A program made the position numbers and the translations under genes. DNA of 64,000 nt from Pseudomonas extremorientalis (GTDB lineage Bacteria; Pseudomonadota; Gammaproteobacteria; Pseudomonadales; Pseudomonadaceae), in assembly GCF_001870465.1 (NCBI RefSeq), contig NZ_MDGK01000011.1:186001-250000 (forward strand), written 5' to 3'. Positions 46,894-56,722 of this stretch are shown here, one piece after another; positions within the stretch are counted from its first letter, which is position 1; each line of letters starts with the position of its first letter. The notes under the pieces were generated by a model. That model had not been told where the DNA came from. It made no database searches and saw only the letters and a list, made by a program, of their open reading frames with translations.

Positions 46894-47706
46894 TCACTCA
46901 AGACGCCTGGTGGCGGTCAAGGTAAAGCACATCGGCAGCTGTGCAGGCTGGTGCTCGTACTGGTCGTACAGTTCTTCGCGATTGGAATGGGGATATTCCT
47001 GCAGGTGGCCGATCTGCAACTGCGCGCCGATCGCGGCACTGACTATGTCGCCTAAGGTATGCACGTACCAATAGGAGGTCGGTCCGGCCACTTCACCCTG
47101 GCCTTCATAGACAATCGACTCCTGCAGCACGAATGGCTCGCGCTGAAAGTAGGAACTGGCCGGCAGGAATGGGTTTTGCGCCCGGGGATCGAACACCTCC
47201 AGAAACGGGTGGGTTTCATACATCACCAACGTGCCCCCCGGCTTGAGGGTGCGCGCAACATGCTGCATGAACAGCGCTGCATCCGGCATCCAGCCCAACA
47301 CCCCAATCGTCACCAGGGCAATATCGAAGCGTTCGTGCAAGGATGGCGGCAGATGATGGATGTCACTCTCGATGAACTCAGGGTTGTGCGGCGAGACATC
47401 CGCCAGTTCCCGGGCCTGCTGGAGAAATGCCGGGGATTGATCCACACCGACCACCGAACGCGCGCCCAGGCCAAACAGCGACAGGCTTTCGCGACCATTG
47501 TTGCAGCACAGTTGCACCACGTCTTTGCCGGCCACGCCAACGTCTTGCAGCAGGCCGGTAATCGTGGGGTCCAGGCAGGAAAAGTCCGCCTGGCCGACGC
47601 TGTTGAGCAACGCGTTCCAGGTGTCGGTGGTCTTGTGCAGGCCGGCCGATTGATCCCAGGCGTCTTTGTTGCAGGCAATTGCCTGTTGAGCTGAGGGCAT
47701 GTCCAT
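46894..47706 (-). CDS. Class I SAM-dependent methyltransferase
   Basis: A 270-residue protein with a Rossmann methyltransferase core: motif I region VVQLCCNNGRESLSL, the acidic end of strand 2 in VVGVDQSPAF, and LKPGGTLVMYETHPF after strand 5. The substrate is not deducible. The CCNNG variant of the glycine-rich loop marks a subgroup common in Pseudomonas. It is divergent from an MFS gene with 112 bases between. Confidence 0.88.
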   Translation of the reverse strand: MDMPSAQQAIACNKDAWDQSAGLHKTTDTWNALLNSVGQADFSCLDPTITGLLQDVGVAGKDVVQLCCNNGRESLSLFGLGARSVVGVDQSPAFLQQARELADVSPHNPEFIESDIHHLPPSLHERFDIALVTIGVLGWMPDAALFMQHVARTLKPGGTLVMYETHPFLEVFDPRAQNPFLPASSYFQREPFVLQESIVYEGQGEVAGPTSYWYVHTLGDIVSAAIGAQLQIGHLQEYPHSNREELYDQYEHQPAQLPMCFTLTATRRLE

Positions 47707-47818
47707 TGCGTCTCCAGGTAATCCATAAAAAGGGGCTCAGAAAATAAGCCATGTCCCCACGGAATAAAACCCAGCTAATGCACGAAACTTAACGCAAGGC
47801 CAACGGGTCACTAACGCA

Positions 47819-49099
47819 ATGCGTGTTCAGTCCTTGAACACCGCTTGCGAAGTGCTCGCCGTGGCCAACCATTCCGACCTGCGTAATACCTTGTCCCTCG
47901 ACAGCCTGAATTTCTTCCTCGCGGATGTGCGCGACGGCCTCGGACCCTACCTGGCCATTTACCTGCTGGCCGTGCACAAATGGGACCCGGCCAGCATCGG
48001 CGTGGTCATGACCCTGGCAGGCATCGCGGCATTGATCACCCAAGGCCCGGCGGGCGCGTTGATCGACCGCACCCGCAGCAAGCGCGCGGTGATTGCGCTG
48101 GCCGCCATTGTAGTGACCGTCAGTTGCCTGATGCTGCCCTTTGTCAGCTCGTTCAGCCTGGTGGCATTGACCCAGGCCGCCAGCGCTGTCGCTGCCTCGG
48201 TGTTCGCGCCGGCGATTTCCGCGATCTCCCTGGGAATCACCGGACCGCGCGCGTTCACCCGCCGCACCGGACGCAACGAAACCTTCAACCACGCCGGCAA
48301 TGCCGTGGCTGCCCTGTTGGCCGGCGGCCTGGCCTACTTGTTTGGTCCGGTGGTGGTGTTTTACCTGATGGCGTTCATGGCGCTCGCCAGCATCATTGCG
48401 ATCAGCTGTGTGTCCGCCGAGGCCATCGACCATGAAGTGGCCCGCGGCTTCGACCCGGAACATCACACCGACCATGAACAACCATCCGGCATGAAAGTGC
48501 TGCTGGCCAATCGTCCGCTGCTGCTGTTTGCCATTTGCTGCGCCCTGTTTCACTTGGCCAACGCCGCCATGCTGCCGCTGGTCAGCCAGAAACTGTCGCA
48601 GATCAACCTGCAGATGGCCACGCCGCTGACTTCGGCATGCATCGTCGCCGCGCAGTTGGTGATGGTACCGATGGCCTGGCTGGTCGGGCTCAAGGCTGAC
48701 CTGTGGGGGCGCAAACCGTTGTTGATGATCGGCTTCATGATCCTGCCGCTGCGCGGCGTGCTCTACACCTTGTCCAATGATCCTTACTGGCTGGTGGCCG
48801 TGCAAATGCTCGACGGCATTGGCGCGGGGATCTTCGGCGCGCTGTTCCCGGTGATCGTCAAGGACCTGACCCAAGGCACCGGCCGCTTCAACGTCAGCCT
48901 GGGCGCCCTTTCCACCGTATTTGGCCTGGGCGCGGCACTGAGCAGCAGCCTGGCAGGTTTCGTGGTGCAACAGGCCGGGTACGACGCGGCATTCCTGACC
49001 CTGGCCGGGGTCGCAGCGCTGGCCTTGGCGTTGTTATGGCTGGCGATGCCGGAGACCTTGGAGAAACCTTCCTTCGCCGGACATACAACTGTCGCCTGA
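47819..49099 (+). CDS. MFS transporter (12-helix)
   Basis: A 426-residue inner-membrane protein with 12 predicted helices. The N-terminal LSLDSLNFFLADVRDGLGPY belongs to a common Pseudomonas MFS subgroup, and the helix 2-3 loop reads GALIDRTRSKRAV. A His/Asp-rich loop (HHTDHEQPSG) lies in the central cytoplasmic segment. The substrate is unknown. Confidence 0.85.
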   Translation: MRVQSLNTACEVLAVANHSDLRNTLSLDSLNFFLADVRDGLGPYLAIYLLAVHKWDPASIGVVMTLAGIAALITQGPAGALIDRTRSKRAVIALAAIVVTVSCLMLPFVSSFSLVALTQAASAVAASVFAPAISAISLGITGPRAFTRRTGRNETFNHAGNAVAALLAGGLAYLFGPVVVFYLMAFMALASIIAISCVSAEAIDHEVARGFDPEHHTDHEQPSGMKVLLANRPLLLFAICCALFHLANAAMLPLVSQKLSQINLQMATPLTSACIVAAQLVMVPMAWLVGLKADLWGRKPLLMIGFMILPLRGVLYTLSNDPYWLVAVQMLDGIGAGIFGALFPVIVKDLTQGTGRFNVSLGALSTVFGLGAALSSSLAGFVVQQAGYDAAFLTLAGVAALALALLWLAMPETLEKPSFAGHTTVA

Positions 49100-49241
49100 C
49101 ATATGCGACAATGCGCGCCAAATTCCAACACACATCCCCCATTTTCTGCTCAGCGACCGGGTTTCGCGCCTTGATGTCGCTGTTGACGCATGCCTGAAGG
49201 CTCTTGCCAACACGCTCGCAACCCATTGATAGGTAAAGTAA

Positions 49242-50828
49242 TTGATCTCCACAGCTAACATCACCATGCAGTTCGGCGCCAAGCCGCTCTTCGAGAATGT
49301 CTCGGTCAAGTTCGGCGCTGGCAACCGTTATGGCTTGATCGGTGCCAACGGTTGCGGCAAGTCGACCTTCATGAAAATCCTCGGCGGCGACCTCGACCCG
49401 TCCGGCGGCCAGGTCATGCTGGAACCGAACGTACGCCTGGGTAAACTGCGCCAGGACCAGTTCGCCTACGAAGAATTCACCGTGCTCGACACCGTGATCA
49501 TGGGCCATGAAGAGCTGTGGAAGGTCAAGGCCGAGCGCGACCGCATCTACTCGTTGCCGGAAATGAGCGAAGAAGACGGCATGGCCGTGGCCGAGCTGGA
49601 AACCGAGTTCGCCGAGATGGACGGCTACACCGCCGAATCCCGCGCCGGTGAGCTGCTGCTGGGCCTGGGCATTCCCCTGGAACAGCACTTCGGCCCGATG
49701 AGCGAAGTGTCTCCAGGCTGGAAACTGCGGGTATTGCTGGCCCAGGCGCTGTTCTCCGATCCTGAAGTGCTGTTGCTCGACGAACCGACCAACCACCTGG
49801 ACATCAACACCATCCGCTGGCTGGAAAACATCCTGACCCAGCGCTCCAGCCTAATGATCATCATCTCTCACGACCGTCACTTCCTGAACAGCGTGTGCAC
49901 CCACATGGCTGACCTGGACTACGGCGAGCTGCGCCTGTTCCCGGGCAACTACGACGAGTACATGACCGTGGCGACCCAGTCCCGCGAGCAACTGCTGTCG
50001 GACAACGCCAAGAAGAAGGCGCAGATCTCCGAACTGCAATCCTTCGTCAGCCGCTTCTCGGCCAACGCCTCCAAAGCCAAACAGGCCACCTCCCGTGCCA
50101 AGGCGATCGACAAGATCCAGCTGGCCGAAGTCAAACCGTCGAGCCGGGTCAGCCCGTTCATCCGTTTCGAGCAGAACAAGAAGCTGCACCGCCAGGCAGT
50201 CATGGTCGAAAAAATGGCCAAGGGCTTCGACGGCAAGCCGCTGTTCAAGGACTTCAGCTTCCAGGTCGAAGCTGGCGAACGCGTGGCGATCATCGGCCCG
50301 AACGGTATCGGCAAGACCACCCTGCTGCGCACCCTGGTCAACGAACTGACCCCGGACGCCGGCAGCATCAAGTGGACCGACGCTGCGGAACTGGGCTACT
50401 ACGCCCAGGACCATGCGCATGACTTCGAAGACGACGTGACCCTGTTCGACTGGATGGGCCAGTGGACCCAGGGCGAGCAAATGATCCGTGGCACCCTGGG
50501 CCGTATGCTGTTCTCCAACGACGAGATCCAGAAGTCGGTCAAGGTGATTTCCGGTGGTGAGCAAGGCCGCATGCTGTTCGGCAAGCTGATCCTGCAAAAG
50601 CCGAACGTACTGATCATGGACGAACCGACCAACCACTTGGACATGGAATCCATCGAAGCGCTGAACCTGGCGCTGGAGAACTACCCGGGCACGCTGATCT
50701 TCGTCAGCCACGACCGTGAGTTCGTCTCGTCCCTGGCCACCCGCATCATCGAGTTGAGCGCCACCGGCGTGATCGACTTCAGCGGCAGCTATGACGACTA
50801 CCTGCGTAGCCAGGGTGTGGTGTTCTAA
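49242..50828 (+). CDS. ybiT: ABC-F ATPase YbiT
   Basis: A 528-residue soluble protein with two ABC domains and no membrane part. Walker A motifs are GANGCGKST and GPNGIGKTT. Walker B with [11 protein letters not shown] and [11 protein letters not shown], signatures VSPGWK and ISGGEQ. It starts at TTG 49242 ([14 protein letters not shown]). ABC-F proteins act on ribosomes as translation factors; YbiT is a housekeeping member. A REP cluster follows the stop. Confidence 0.88.
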   Translation: MISTANITMQFGAKPLFENVSVKFGAGNRYGLIGANGCGKSTFMKILGGDLDPSGGQVMLEPNVRLGKLRQDQFAYEEFTVLDTVIMGHEELWKVKAERDRIYSLPEMSEEDGMAVAELETEFAEMDGYTAESRAGELLLGLGIPLEQHFGPMSEVSPGWKLRVLLAQALFSDPEVLLLDEPTNHLDINTIRWLENILTQRSSLMIIISHDRHFLNSVCTHMADLDYGELRLFPGNYDEYMTVATQSREQLLSDNAKKKAQISELQSFVSRFSANASKAKQATSRAKAIDKIQLAEVKPSSRVSPFIRFEQNKKLHRQAVMVEKMAKGFDGKPLFKDFSFQVEAGERVAIIGPNGIGKTTLLRTLVNELTPDAGSIKWTDAAELGYYAQDHAHDFEDDVTLFDWMGQWTQGEQMIRGTLGRMLFSNDEIQKSVKVISGGEQGRMLFGKLILQKPNVLIMDEPTNHLDMESIEALNLALENYPGTLIFVSHDREFVSSLATRIIELSATGVIDFSGSYDDYLRSQGVVF

Positions 50829-50860
50829 AGCAGTCCGCCAAAAAGCCGTGCCAAGCGGGC

Positions 50861-50945
50861 CCGTTGTGATTGAGCGGGCCTGCTGTGATTGAGCGGGCCT
50901 GTTGTGGCGAGCGGGCTTGCCACAACAAGCCCGCTCGCCACAACA
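50861..50945. repeat. REP cluster with perfect 20-bp inverted pair
   Basis: Two partial units with GTGATTGAGCGGGCC are followed by a full inverted pair: arm 50900-50919 and arm 50926-50945 are perfect complements with loop CCACAA. The core GTGGCGAGCGGGCT is typical of Pseudomonas REP/REPIN elements and recurs at 61042-61103. It lies between ybiT and an MFS gene. Confidence 0.85.
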
Positions 50946-51055
50946 GCATCGTTTGCCGCACAAAACCTATTCATCAGACAAAGTCGTTAGCCAGCTTCCT
51001 TTTCCCCCGCGCCCTTGCCATCATGCCCGCACCGCCCGCCCGCGAACGAGTGCCC

Positions 51056-52231
51056 ATGCCTGCCGCCGCCCCCAGCTCGATATCGATCACCCTGCAGATC
51101 GTTTCCATTGTCTTCTACACCTTCATCGCGTTTATCTGCATCGGCCTGCCGATTGCGGTGATTCCTGGCTATGTGCACGAACAACTGGGTTTCAGCGCGG
51201 TAGTGGCCGGGATCACCATCGGCTCGCAGTACCTGGCGACGCTGCTCAGCCGCCCCATGGCCGGGCGCATGTCAGACAACGTCGGCACCAAGCGTGCGAT
51301 TGTACTGGGCCTGGCCGGGATTCTAGTGAGTGGCGTACTGACGTTCTTTGCCACGCTGGTGGCAAGCCTGCCATCGTTGAGCCTGGGCATCCTGATCGTC
51401 GCGCGGCTGCTGCTGGGGGTGGCCCAGGGGCTGATCGGCGTGGGCACCATCAGTTGGTGCATGGGCGCGGTGGGTGCGGAACACACCGCACGGTCGATCT
51501 CGTGGAATGGTATTGCCTCCTACGGTGCCATCGCGATTGGGGCACCGCTTGGCGTGGTGATGGTCGCGGAATATGGCTACAACAGCCTCGGCATCGCACT
51601 GACGGCATTGTCCGCGCTAGGGCTGGTGCTGATCCGCAATAAACCCTCGGTGCCGGTGGTACGTGGCGAGCGGCTGCCGTTCTGGGCGGTATTCGGACGT
51701 ATCGCGCCGTTTGGCGCCAGCCTGTGCCTGGCTTCGATTGGCTACGGCACCCTCACCACCTTTATCACCCTGTACTACCTCAATCGTGGCTGGGCCGGCG
51801 CGGCTTACTGCCTCACGGTATTCGGCGTGTGCTTTATCCTGTCGCGACTGGTGTTTATCTCTGCCATCAGCCGTTTCGGCGGTTTTCGCGCAGCCATTGC
51901 CTGCATGACCATCGAGACCCTCGGCCTGACCCTGCTGTGGCTAGCGCCGTCCACCGGGGTGGCATTGATCGGCGCCGGGCTGACCGGCTTTGGCTTGTCG
52001 CTGGTGTACCCGGCGCTGGGTGTGGAAGCCATCAAGCAGGTGCCCAACAGCAGCCGTGGCGCGGGGCTGAGTGCGTATGCGGTGTTTTTTGACCTGGCCC
52101 TGGCGATTGCCGGGCCGTTGATGGGCGCCGTGGCGCTGAACCTCGGCTACGGCTGGATCTTCTTCTGTGCCGCACTGTTGTCGGTCACGGCCCTGGGCGT
52201 GACCCTGGTGCTTATGCGCCGCGCTTACTGA
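51056..52231 (+). CDS. MFS transporter (YhhS-like)
   Basis: A 391-residue protein with 12 helices. Motif A is RPMAGRMSDNVGTKRA, and helix 4-5 features include LGVAQGLIGVGTISWCMG, both seen in YhhS-type exporters. Start is uncertain: ATG 51056 (MPAAAPSSIS) has a weak GAACGAG upstream; ATG 51023 would add 11 residues. Its end overlaps the end of a convergent hydrolase gene by seven bases. Substrate unknown. Confidence 0.82.
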   Translation: MPAAAPSSISITLQIVSIVFYTFIAFICIGLPIAVIPGYVHEQLGFSAVVAGITIGSQYLATLLSRPMAGRMSDNVGTKRAIVLGLAGILVSGVLTFFATLVASLPSLSLGILIVARLLLGVAQGLIGVGTISWCMGAVGAEHTARSISWNGIASYGAIAIGAPLGVVMVAEYGYNSLGIALTALSALGLVLIRNKPSVPVVRGERLPFWAVFGRIAPFGASLCLASIGYGTLTTFITLYYLNRGWAGAAYCLTVFGVCFILSRLVFISAISRFGGFRAAIACMTIETLGLTLLWLAPSTGVALIGAGLTGFGLSLVYPALGVEAIKQVPNSSRGAGLSAYAVFFDLALAIAGPLMGAVALNLGYGWIFFCAALLSVTALGVTLVLMRRAY

Positions 52232-53262
52232 TCAGCGGTCTGCAAGCCTGCCCGGGTAGATTGGCCGAGGGTGTGACTGAAGAACCGCCCCGCCTCGGAG
52301 ATCAGGTCGCGGTGAATGCCTTCACGGTCAACCCCATCGGCATCCGTGCAGATCGCCGGCATTGTTGCCAACTGATCGCTGTCGCACGGCGCCATGAACA
52401 CGAAGTGCCCTGCCCCGGCCAAGAGCTTGAAGTCCGGCGGCTCCGGCAGTTTGCGCGCCAGCGCGGCGGCGTTCTTGTCCACCGCCACCAACTTGTCGCC
52501 ATCGCCGCTGTAGAGCAGCACGGGCACATGCACATCGGCCAGGGTGTGACGGCCGAACATCAGGCTCAGCGGCGCCATCAACATCAAGGCATGAATGCGC
52601 GGGTCGGATTGCGGTTGCAGGTCATCACGGTCCACCACCAGTTCGCCCTTGGTGGTGCAGGCGTCGCGATCTTCCGGACGCTCCTGGCAATACCGGCGCA
52701 GGCGGTCGAAATCAGGCTTGGCGCCGGCCAGGATCAACGCGGTCTCACCCCCGGCTGAATAGCCAATGACACCCACCTGGTCCACGTTGACGAATGGCGA
52801 GAGCATCGGGTCGCCCAGGGTGGCGGTGATTGCTTCGGAAATCTGGATCGGTCGCCCGTACAGGTTGCTCACCGTGCCCAGGCGACTGTGATCCTTGTAG
52901 TTGTCGCCAGGGTGCAGCACCGCTACCACTACAAAGCCCTTGCGCGCCAGGGAGGTGGCCAGGTCATGCAGCGCCAGCGGCGTGCCGGTGTTGCCGTGGG
53001 ACAGCATCAGCATCGGGAAACGGCCGATGGCGATCTTGGCATCTTCGGTAGCGGCGACGTGGTAGGCGCCCAATTGCGTGGTGTGCTCAAGGCCAGTGGA
53101 CGGGTAGAACGCCACGGCTTTCATCGGCTGCAGGTCCAACGGATCCAGAAACGTCATGCGATGGAAGCCCACACTCCAATGCGGGTGCGGCGCAGGTGCG
53201 GCGTGCACTGAAATCAGGCCGCCGAGCAGGGAAAGAACCATAACGGCACAAAGACGCATCAT
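52225..53262 (-). CDS. Secreted alpha/beta hydrolase (dienelactone hydrolase/PAF-acetylhydrolase-like)
   Basis: A protein of about 345 residues with a signal peptide ending at VHA-APAPH. The oxyanion-side strand reads FPMLMLSHGNTGTPLAL and the nucleophile elbow is GYSAGG. An acid and His follow (GAGHFVFMAPC). The fold resembles lipoprotein-type dienelactone hydrolases. ATG 53262 has AGGTGG about eight bases upstream. The cysteines in RRYCQERPEDRDACTT and APCDSDQ-AICTD could form disulfides, fitting a periplasmic site. Substrate unknown. Confidence 0.8.
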   Translation of the reverse strand: MMRLCAVMVLSLLGGLISVHAAPAPHPHWSVGFHRMTFLDPLDLQPMKAVAFYPSTGLEHTTQLGAYHVAATEDAKIAIGRFPMLMLSHGNTGTPLALHDLATSLARKGFVVVAVLHPGDNYKDHSRLGTVSNLYGRPIQISEAITATLGDPMLSPFVNVDQVGVIGYSAGGETALILAGAKPDFDRLRRYCQERPEDRDACTTKGELVVDRDDLQPQSDPRIHALMLMAPLSLMFGRHTLADVHVPVLLYSGDGDKLVAVDKNAAALARKLPEPPDFKLLAGAGHFVFMAPCDSDQLATMPAICTDADGVDREGIHRDLISEAGRFFSHTLGQSTRAGLQTADQ

Positions 53263-53366
53263 GGGGATGTCCACCTTTGCTGCGTGAGAACCGACATATC
53301 GAAAAAAGTCCAGGGTGTTAAACCCACGCTTGCACAACCTGGGCCAAAGTAATGACAGCGCACAAA

Positions 53367-53416
53367 CGAAAAAACTCCGTACTCCGTTCGCTTTGAGGCG
53401 AGCAGAATACAGAGTT
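53367..53416 (-). terminator. Rho-independent terminator of azoR
   Basis: On the minus strand two 19-base arms (53416-53398 and 53391-53373) pair with G-U wobbles around a 6-base loop and run into six T residues. It lies about 50 bases after the azoR stop. Confidence 0.8.
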
Positions 53417-53468
53417 TAGGCGCCCGGCTTCAGAATGAAACCGAGCAAAGGCGGAATTTACACAAGCC

Positions 53469-54080
53469 TTACGCGACGGCGAACAATTGTTCGTTGATGA
53501 CCACGTTGGCGTCGTTCAGGGCTTTGCTGCGCACTTCATCACCGTAGGCCAGGCCTTCGGCGCGTACGATTTCGATATCGGTGATACCCAGGAAGCCAAA
53601 CAGCAGTTTCAGGTAGCCTTCATGGGCAGCACCCGAGGCCTGGCCGGCGTGCAGGCCGCCCGCGGTGGACACGATGATGACCTTCTTGTTGCCGCACAGG
53701 CCTTCAGGGCCGGCTTCGCTGTAGCGAAAAGTCTGGCCGGCAACGGCGATACGGTCGATCCAGGCTTTCAACTGGGTCGGAATGGTGAAGTTGTACATCG
53801 GTGCGCCAACCACTACCGCGTCGGCGGCGAGGAATTCAGCCAGCGACGAAGCGCTCAGCTCAGCCTCATGCTTCTGCGCGGCATCACGCAGTTCGGCGGC
53901 GGTGCCGAGGGCGCCGAGGGTTACGCCGGAAAAGTGGTTGATGCCTTCGCTAGCCAGGTCGCGGTAGGTCACTTCCACACCCGGTTCAGCCGCTTGCCAG
54001 GCCTTGACCACGCCCGCGCTGAGCTGACGGGAAGCCGAGTTGTCGCCGAGGATGCTGGAATCGATATGCAAAAGTTTCAT
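53469..54080 (-). CDS. azoR: FMN-dependent NADH-azoreductase
   Basis: A 203-residue flavodoxin-fold protein. It starts [20 protein letters not shown], has the FMN-loop [18 protein letters not shown], and VSTAGGLH near the second cofactor site. AzoR enzymes reduce quinones and azo compounds with NADH as soluble homodimers. GGAG lies seven bases before ATG 54080. An AraC gene lies 119 bases upstream in the same direction. Confidence 0.93.
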   Translation of the reverse strand: MKLLHIDSSILGDNSASRQLSAGVVKAWQAAEPGVEVTYRDLASEGINHFSGVTLGALGTAAELRDAAQKHEAELSASSLAEFLAADAVVVGAPMYNFTIPTQLKAWIDRIAVAGQTFRYSEAGPEGLCGNKKVIIVSTAGGLHAGQASGAAHEGYLKLLFGFLGITDIEIVRAEGLAYGDEVRSKALNDANVVINEQLFAVA

Positions 54081-54199
54081 GCGGAATCTCCAAGTGAGGA
54101 TCGCCGTGGGGCGATCGAGTGAGGTTCATCCTACAGATGATCCGAATAAAGGATTAGACCATTGAAACGCGACTGTTTGTCCCGCCAGCAGGACAATGT

Positions 54200-55126
54200 T
54201 CAATGGGACGACACGTAAATCGACGCCGACGCAGGCGCCGGCAACGCATAGGTGCGCTTCATCCACTGGATTTCCGCCTGGGGTGTGCGCCCGAAGAAGC
54301 GCTTGAACTCGCGACTGAACTGCGAAGGGCTTTCATAGCCGACCTTGGCACTTGCCGTGGCGGCGCTGATATCGCTGCGCAGCATCAGCAAACGCGCCTG
54401 GTGCAGGCGCGTGGACTTGAGGTATTGCATCGGCGAGGTGTCGGTGACCGTGCGAAAATGCGCGTGAAAGCTCGGCACGCTCATCATCGCCTCTCGGGCC
54501 AACGCCTCCACGTCCAGGTGCTGGGCATAACACCCATGGATCTTGCGAATCGCCCGCGCCACCTTGCCGAACTGCCCCTGGCGATTCAACGCGGCGCGCA
54601 TCGAACCGCCCTGCTCGCCCGTAAGGATCCGGTAGTAGATTTCGCGCATCAACGCCGGGCCGAGGATGTGCGCGTCCATCGGCGCGCCCATGGCTTGCAG
54701 GAAGCGCAACAGCGACTCGCTGAGCAAGTCATCCATGGACGATGAATACATGCCCCGCGGTTTGGCGTCGACCAGCGCCGGAAACTCATCCAGCGCCACC
54801 ATCAGTTCGGCCGCGAGGGTGAAGTCCAGGCGCAGGTACACCGCGAGCATGGGCTCGGCTTCGCTGGCGTCGGTCTCCATGGTGAACGGCACCGGCACTG
54901 ACACCACCAGGTAGTGCCGGGCGTCGTACAGGTAAACCTCATCCCCCAGGTAACCGCGCTTGCGCCCCTGGCAGACCATCACGATGCCGGGGTCATACAG
55001 CACCGGCACCCGCTGCAACGGGCGGTTGGAGCGCAGGAAGCGCACGTCATCCAGTGCGCTGAGGTTATAGCCCTCGACAGGCGCCAGGGTGTCCATCAGC
55101 GCGATGATTCTGTCTGTACGGTCCAT
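54200..55126 (-). CDS. AraC-family regulator (AraC_N type)
   Basis: A 308-residue regulator. The N-terminal cupin-like AraC_N domain (about 20-170) includes PVLYDPGIVMVCQGRKRGYL. The C-terminal double helix-turn-helix (about 195-290) has LDVEALAREAMMSVPSFHAH and SATASAKVGYESPSQFSREF. It is divergent from the aldehyde dehydrogenase gene (157-base gap) and upstream of azoR, so either could be its target. Confidence 0.9.
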   Translation of the reverse strand: MDRTDRIIALMDTLAPVEGYNLSALDDVRFLRSNRPLQRVPVLYDPGIVMVCQGRKRGYLGDEVYLYDARHYLVVSVPVPFTMETDASEAEPMLAVYLRLDFTLAAELMVALDEFPALVDAKPRGMYSSSMDDLLSESLLRFLQAMGAPMDAHILGPALMREIYYRILTGEQGGSMRAALNRQGQFGKVARAIRKIHGCYAQHLDVEALAREAMMSVPSFHAHFRTVTDTSPMQYLKSTRLHQARLLMLRSDISAATASAKVGYESPSQFSREFKRFFGRTPQAEIQWMKRTYALPAPASASIYVSSH

Positions 55127-55283
55127 GGATCCTGGCCTCTGTGCAAAGTGCCACGGTAGCGCGCAATCCGCATCCAGGCTACGGCCTCATAGGAATAGGC
55201 AATCAGCACATTGGAATGGATATTCGCTCAAACACTGTCTCTGCGTAGCCTGGAACAGCACTTTCAGCCCTCGGAGACTCCCC

Positions 55284-56663
55284 ATGCTTATCGTTTACAA
55301 CCCTGCTACCGGCGAAGAAGTCGGCCGCGTCGCCCAGAACACCACCCACCAGGTCAAGGCCGCCGTCGACCGTGCCTGCGCCGCCTTTCCCGCATGGTCG
55401 TCCAGGCTGGCCAAGGAGCGCAGCGACCTCCTGCGCCACTGGCATGACGCAGTCAAAGCCGACAAGGAAGCCTTCGCCGAATTGCTCTGCCGCGAAAACG
55501 GCAAATGCCTCAGTGAAGCCCGTGGCGAGATCGACTACGGCCTGGGCTTTATCGAGTGGTATGCCGAAGAGGCCAAGCGCGTGTACGGCGACACGATCCC
55601 CACCCATGACCGCAACGCCAATGTGCTGGTGACCAAGGAAGCCATCGGCCCGGTCGCCGCCATCACCCCATGGAACTTCCCGTTCATGATGATCACCCGC
55701 AAGGTCGGCACGGCCCTGGCCGCCGGTTGCACCATGGTGATCAAACCCGCCGAGGATACACCGCTGACGGCCTTCAAATTGCTGGAGTACGCACGCAAGG
55801 CTGGCATCCCGGAAGGCGTGCTGGAGGTGGTAGCGGGCGACCCCAGGGAGATCGGCCTGATCCTCACGGGCGACCCGCGTATCCGCAAGATCTCGTTTAC
55901 CGGTTCCACCGGCGTTGGCAAATTGCTTGCCGCACAATGCGCGGCAAGCATCAAGAAGATGACCCTGGAGCTGGGCGGCAACGCCCCGTTTATCGTGTTC
56001 CAGGACGCCGATCTGGATGAGGCGGTAAAGGGACTGGTCGGTGCCAAGCTGCGCAACTCCGGCCAGGTATGCATATCGCCGAACCGGATCTTTGTGCAGC
56101 ACAGCATCCTCGAAGACTTCATCCAGCGCGTGCAGCATGCGGTGGCCGGGATCGAAGTGGACCAGGGCCTGCGTGAAGGTTTTGTGGTCGGCCCGCTGGT
56201 CAATCAAGCGGGCTTTGACAAGGTCGTGCGCCTGGTGGAAGCCGCCAAGGCTGCCGGAGCCAGCGTGCTGATGGGCGGCAGGCCCCACGCCAAGGGCGGC
56301 CTGTTCTACGAGCCGACGGTGTTGACCGGTTTGCGGGACGACTCCCCCCTGGCGACCGAGGAGATCTTCGGGCCGGTGTTCGCCATCTACTCGTTCAAGG
56401 ACGAAGAAGAAGTGATCGCCCGCGCCAACCAGACGGAGTTCGGCCTGGTCGCCTATGCCTACACCAGCGCGCTGGGGCGGTCGTTGCGCCTGTCGCGCCA
56501 GTTGGAGGCCGGCATGGTGATTCTCAACTCAGGCTCGGTCGGCACCGCGTCGGTGCCGTTTGGCGGGATCAAGCAGTCCGGGTATGGCCGCGAAGGCAGC
56601 TATTACGGGATCGAAGAGTATGTGCAGGTGAAGTATGTGTTGATGGGCGGTGCGCATTTGTAG
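55284..56663 (+). CDS. NAD(P)-dependent succinate-semialdehyde dehydrogenase-like enzyme
   Basis: A 459-residue aldehyde dehydrogenase. Catalytic Cys263 is in GQVCISPNR and the general base Glu229 in LELGGNAP, with the usual spacing of 34. The cofactor motif FTGSTGVGK is present. It groups with GabD/YneI-type enzymes, which oxidise succinate semialdehyde, but a relaxed aldehyde specificity is possible. ATG 55284 (MLIVYNPATGEEVG) has GGAG eight bases upstream; earlier in-frame starts lie within the divergent promoter. Confidence 0.88.
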   Translation: MLIVYNPATGEEVGRVAQNTTHQVKAAVDRACAAFPAWSSRLAKERSDLLRHWHDAVKADKEAFAELLCRENGKCLSEARGEIDYGLGFIEWYAEEAKRVYGDTIPTHDRNANVLVTKEAIGPVAAITPWNFPFMMITRKVGTALAAGCTMVIKPAEDTPLTAFKLLEYARKAGIPEGVLEVVAGDPREIGLILTGDPRIRKISFTGSTGVGKLLAAQCAASIKKMTLELGGNAPFIVFQDADLDEAVKGLVGAKLRNSGQVCISPNRIFVQHSILEDFIQRVQHAVAGIEVDQGLREGFVVGPLVNQAGFDKVVRLVEAAKAAGASVLMGGRPHAKGGLFYEPTVLTGLRDDSPLATEEIFGPVFAIYSFKDEEEVIARANQTEFGLVAYAYTSALGRSLRLSRQLEAGMVILNSGSVGTASVPFGGIKQSGYGREGSYYGIEEYVQVKYVLMGGAHL

Positions 56664-56722
56664 TGGATTTGCCCTCGTCAGGCGCGGATAGTTCGTCCCA
56701 TTGACAGGACAATGGGCTGACC

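Noticed and set aside
47789..48970. 393-codon minus-strand open frame opposite the MFS gene
   Set aside because: Low-complexity His/Gln/Gly-rich shadow of a clear 12-helix transporter.
50861..50945. Possible CRISPR-like repeat array
   Set aside because: Units are palindromic REP sequences without regular unique spacers, and no cas gene is present.
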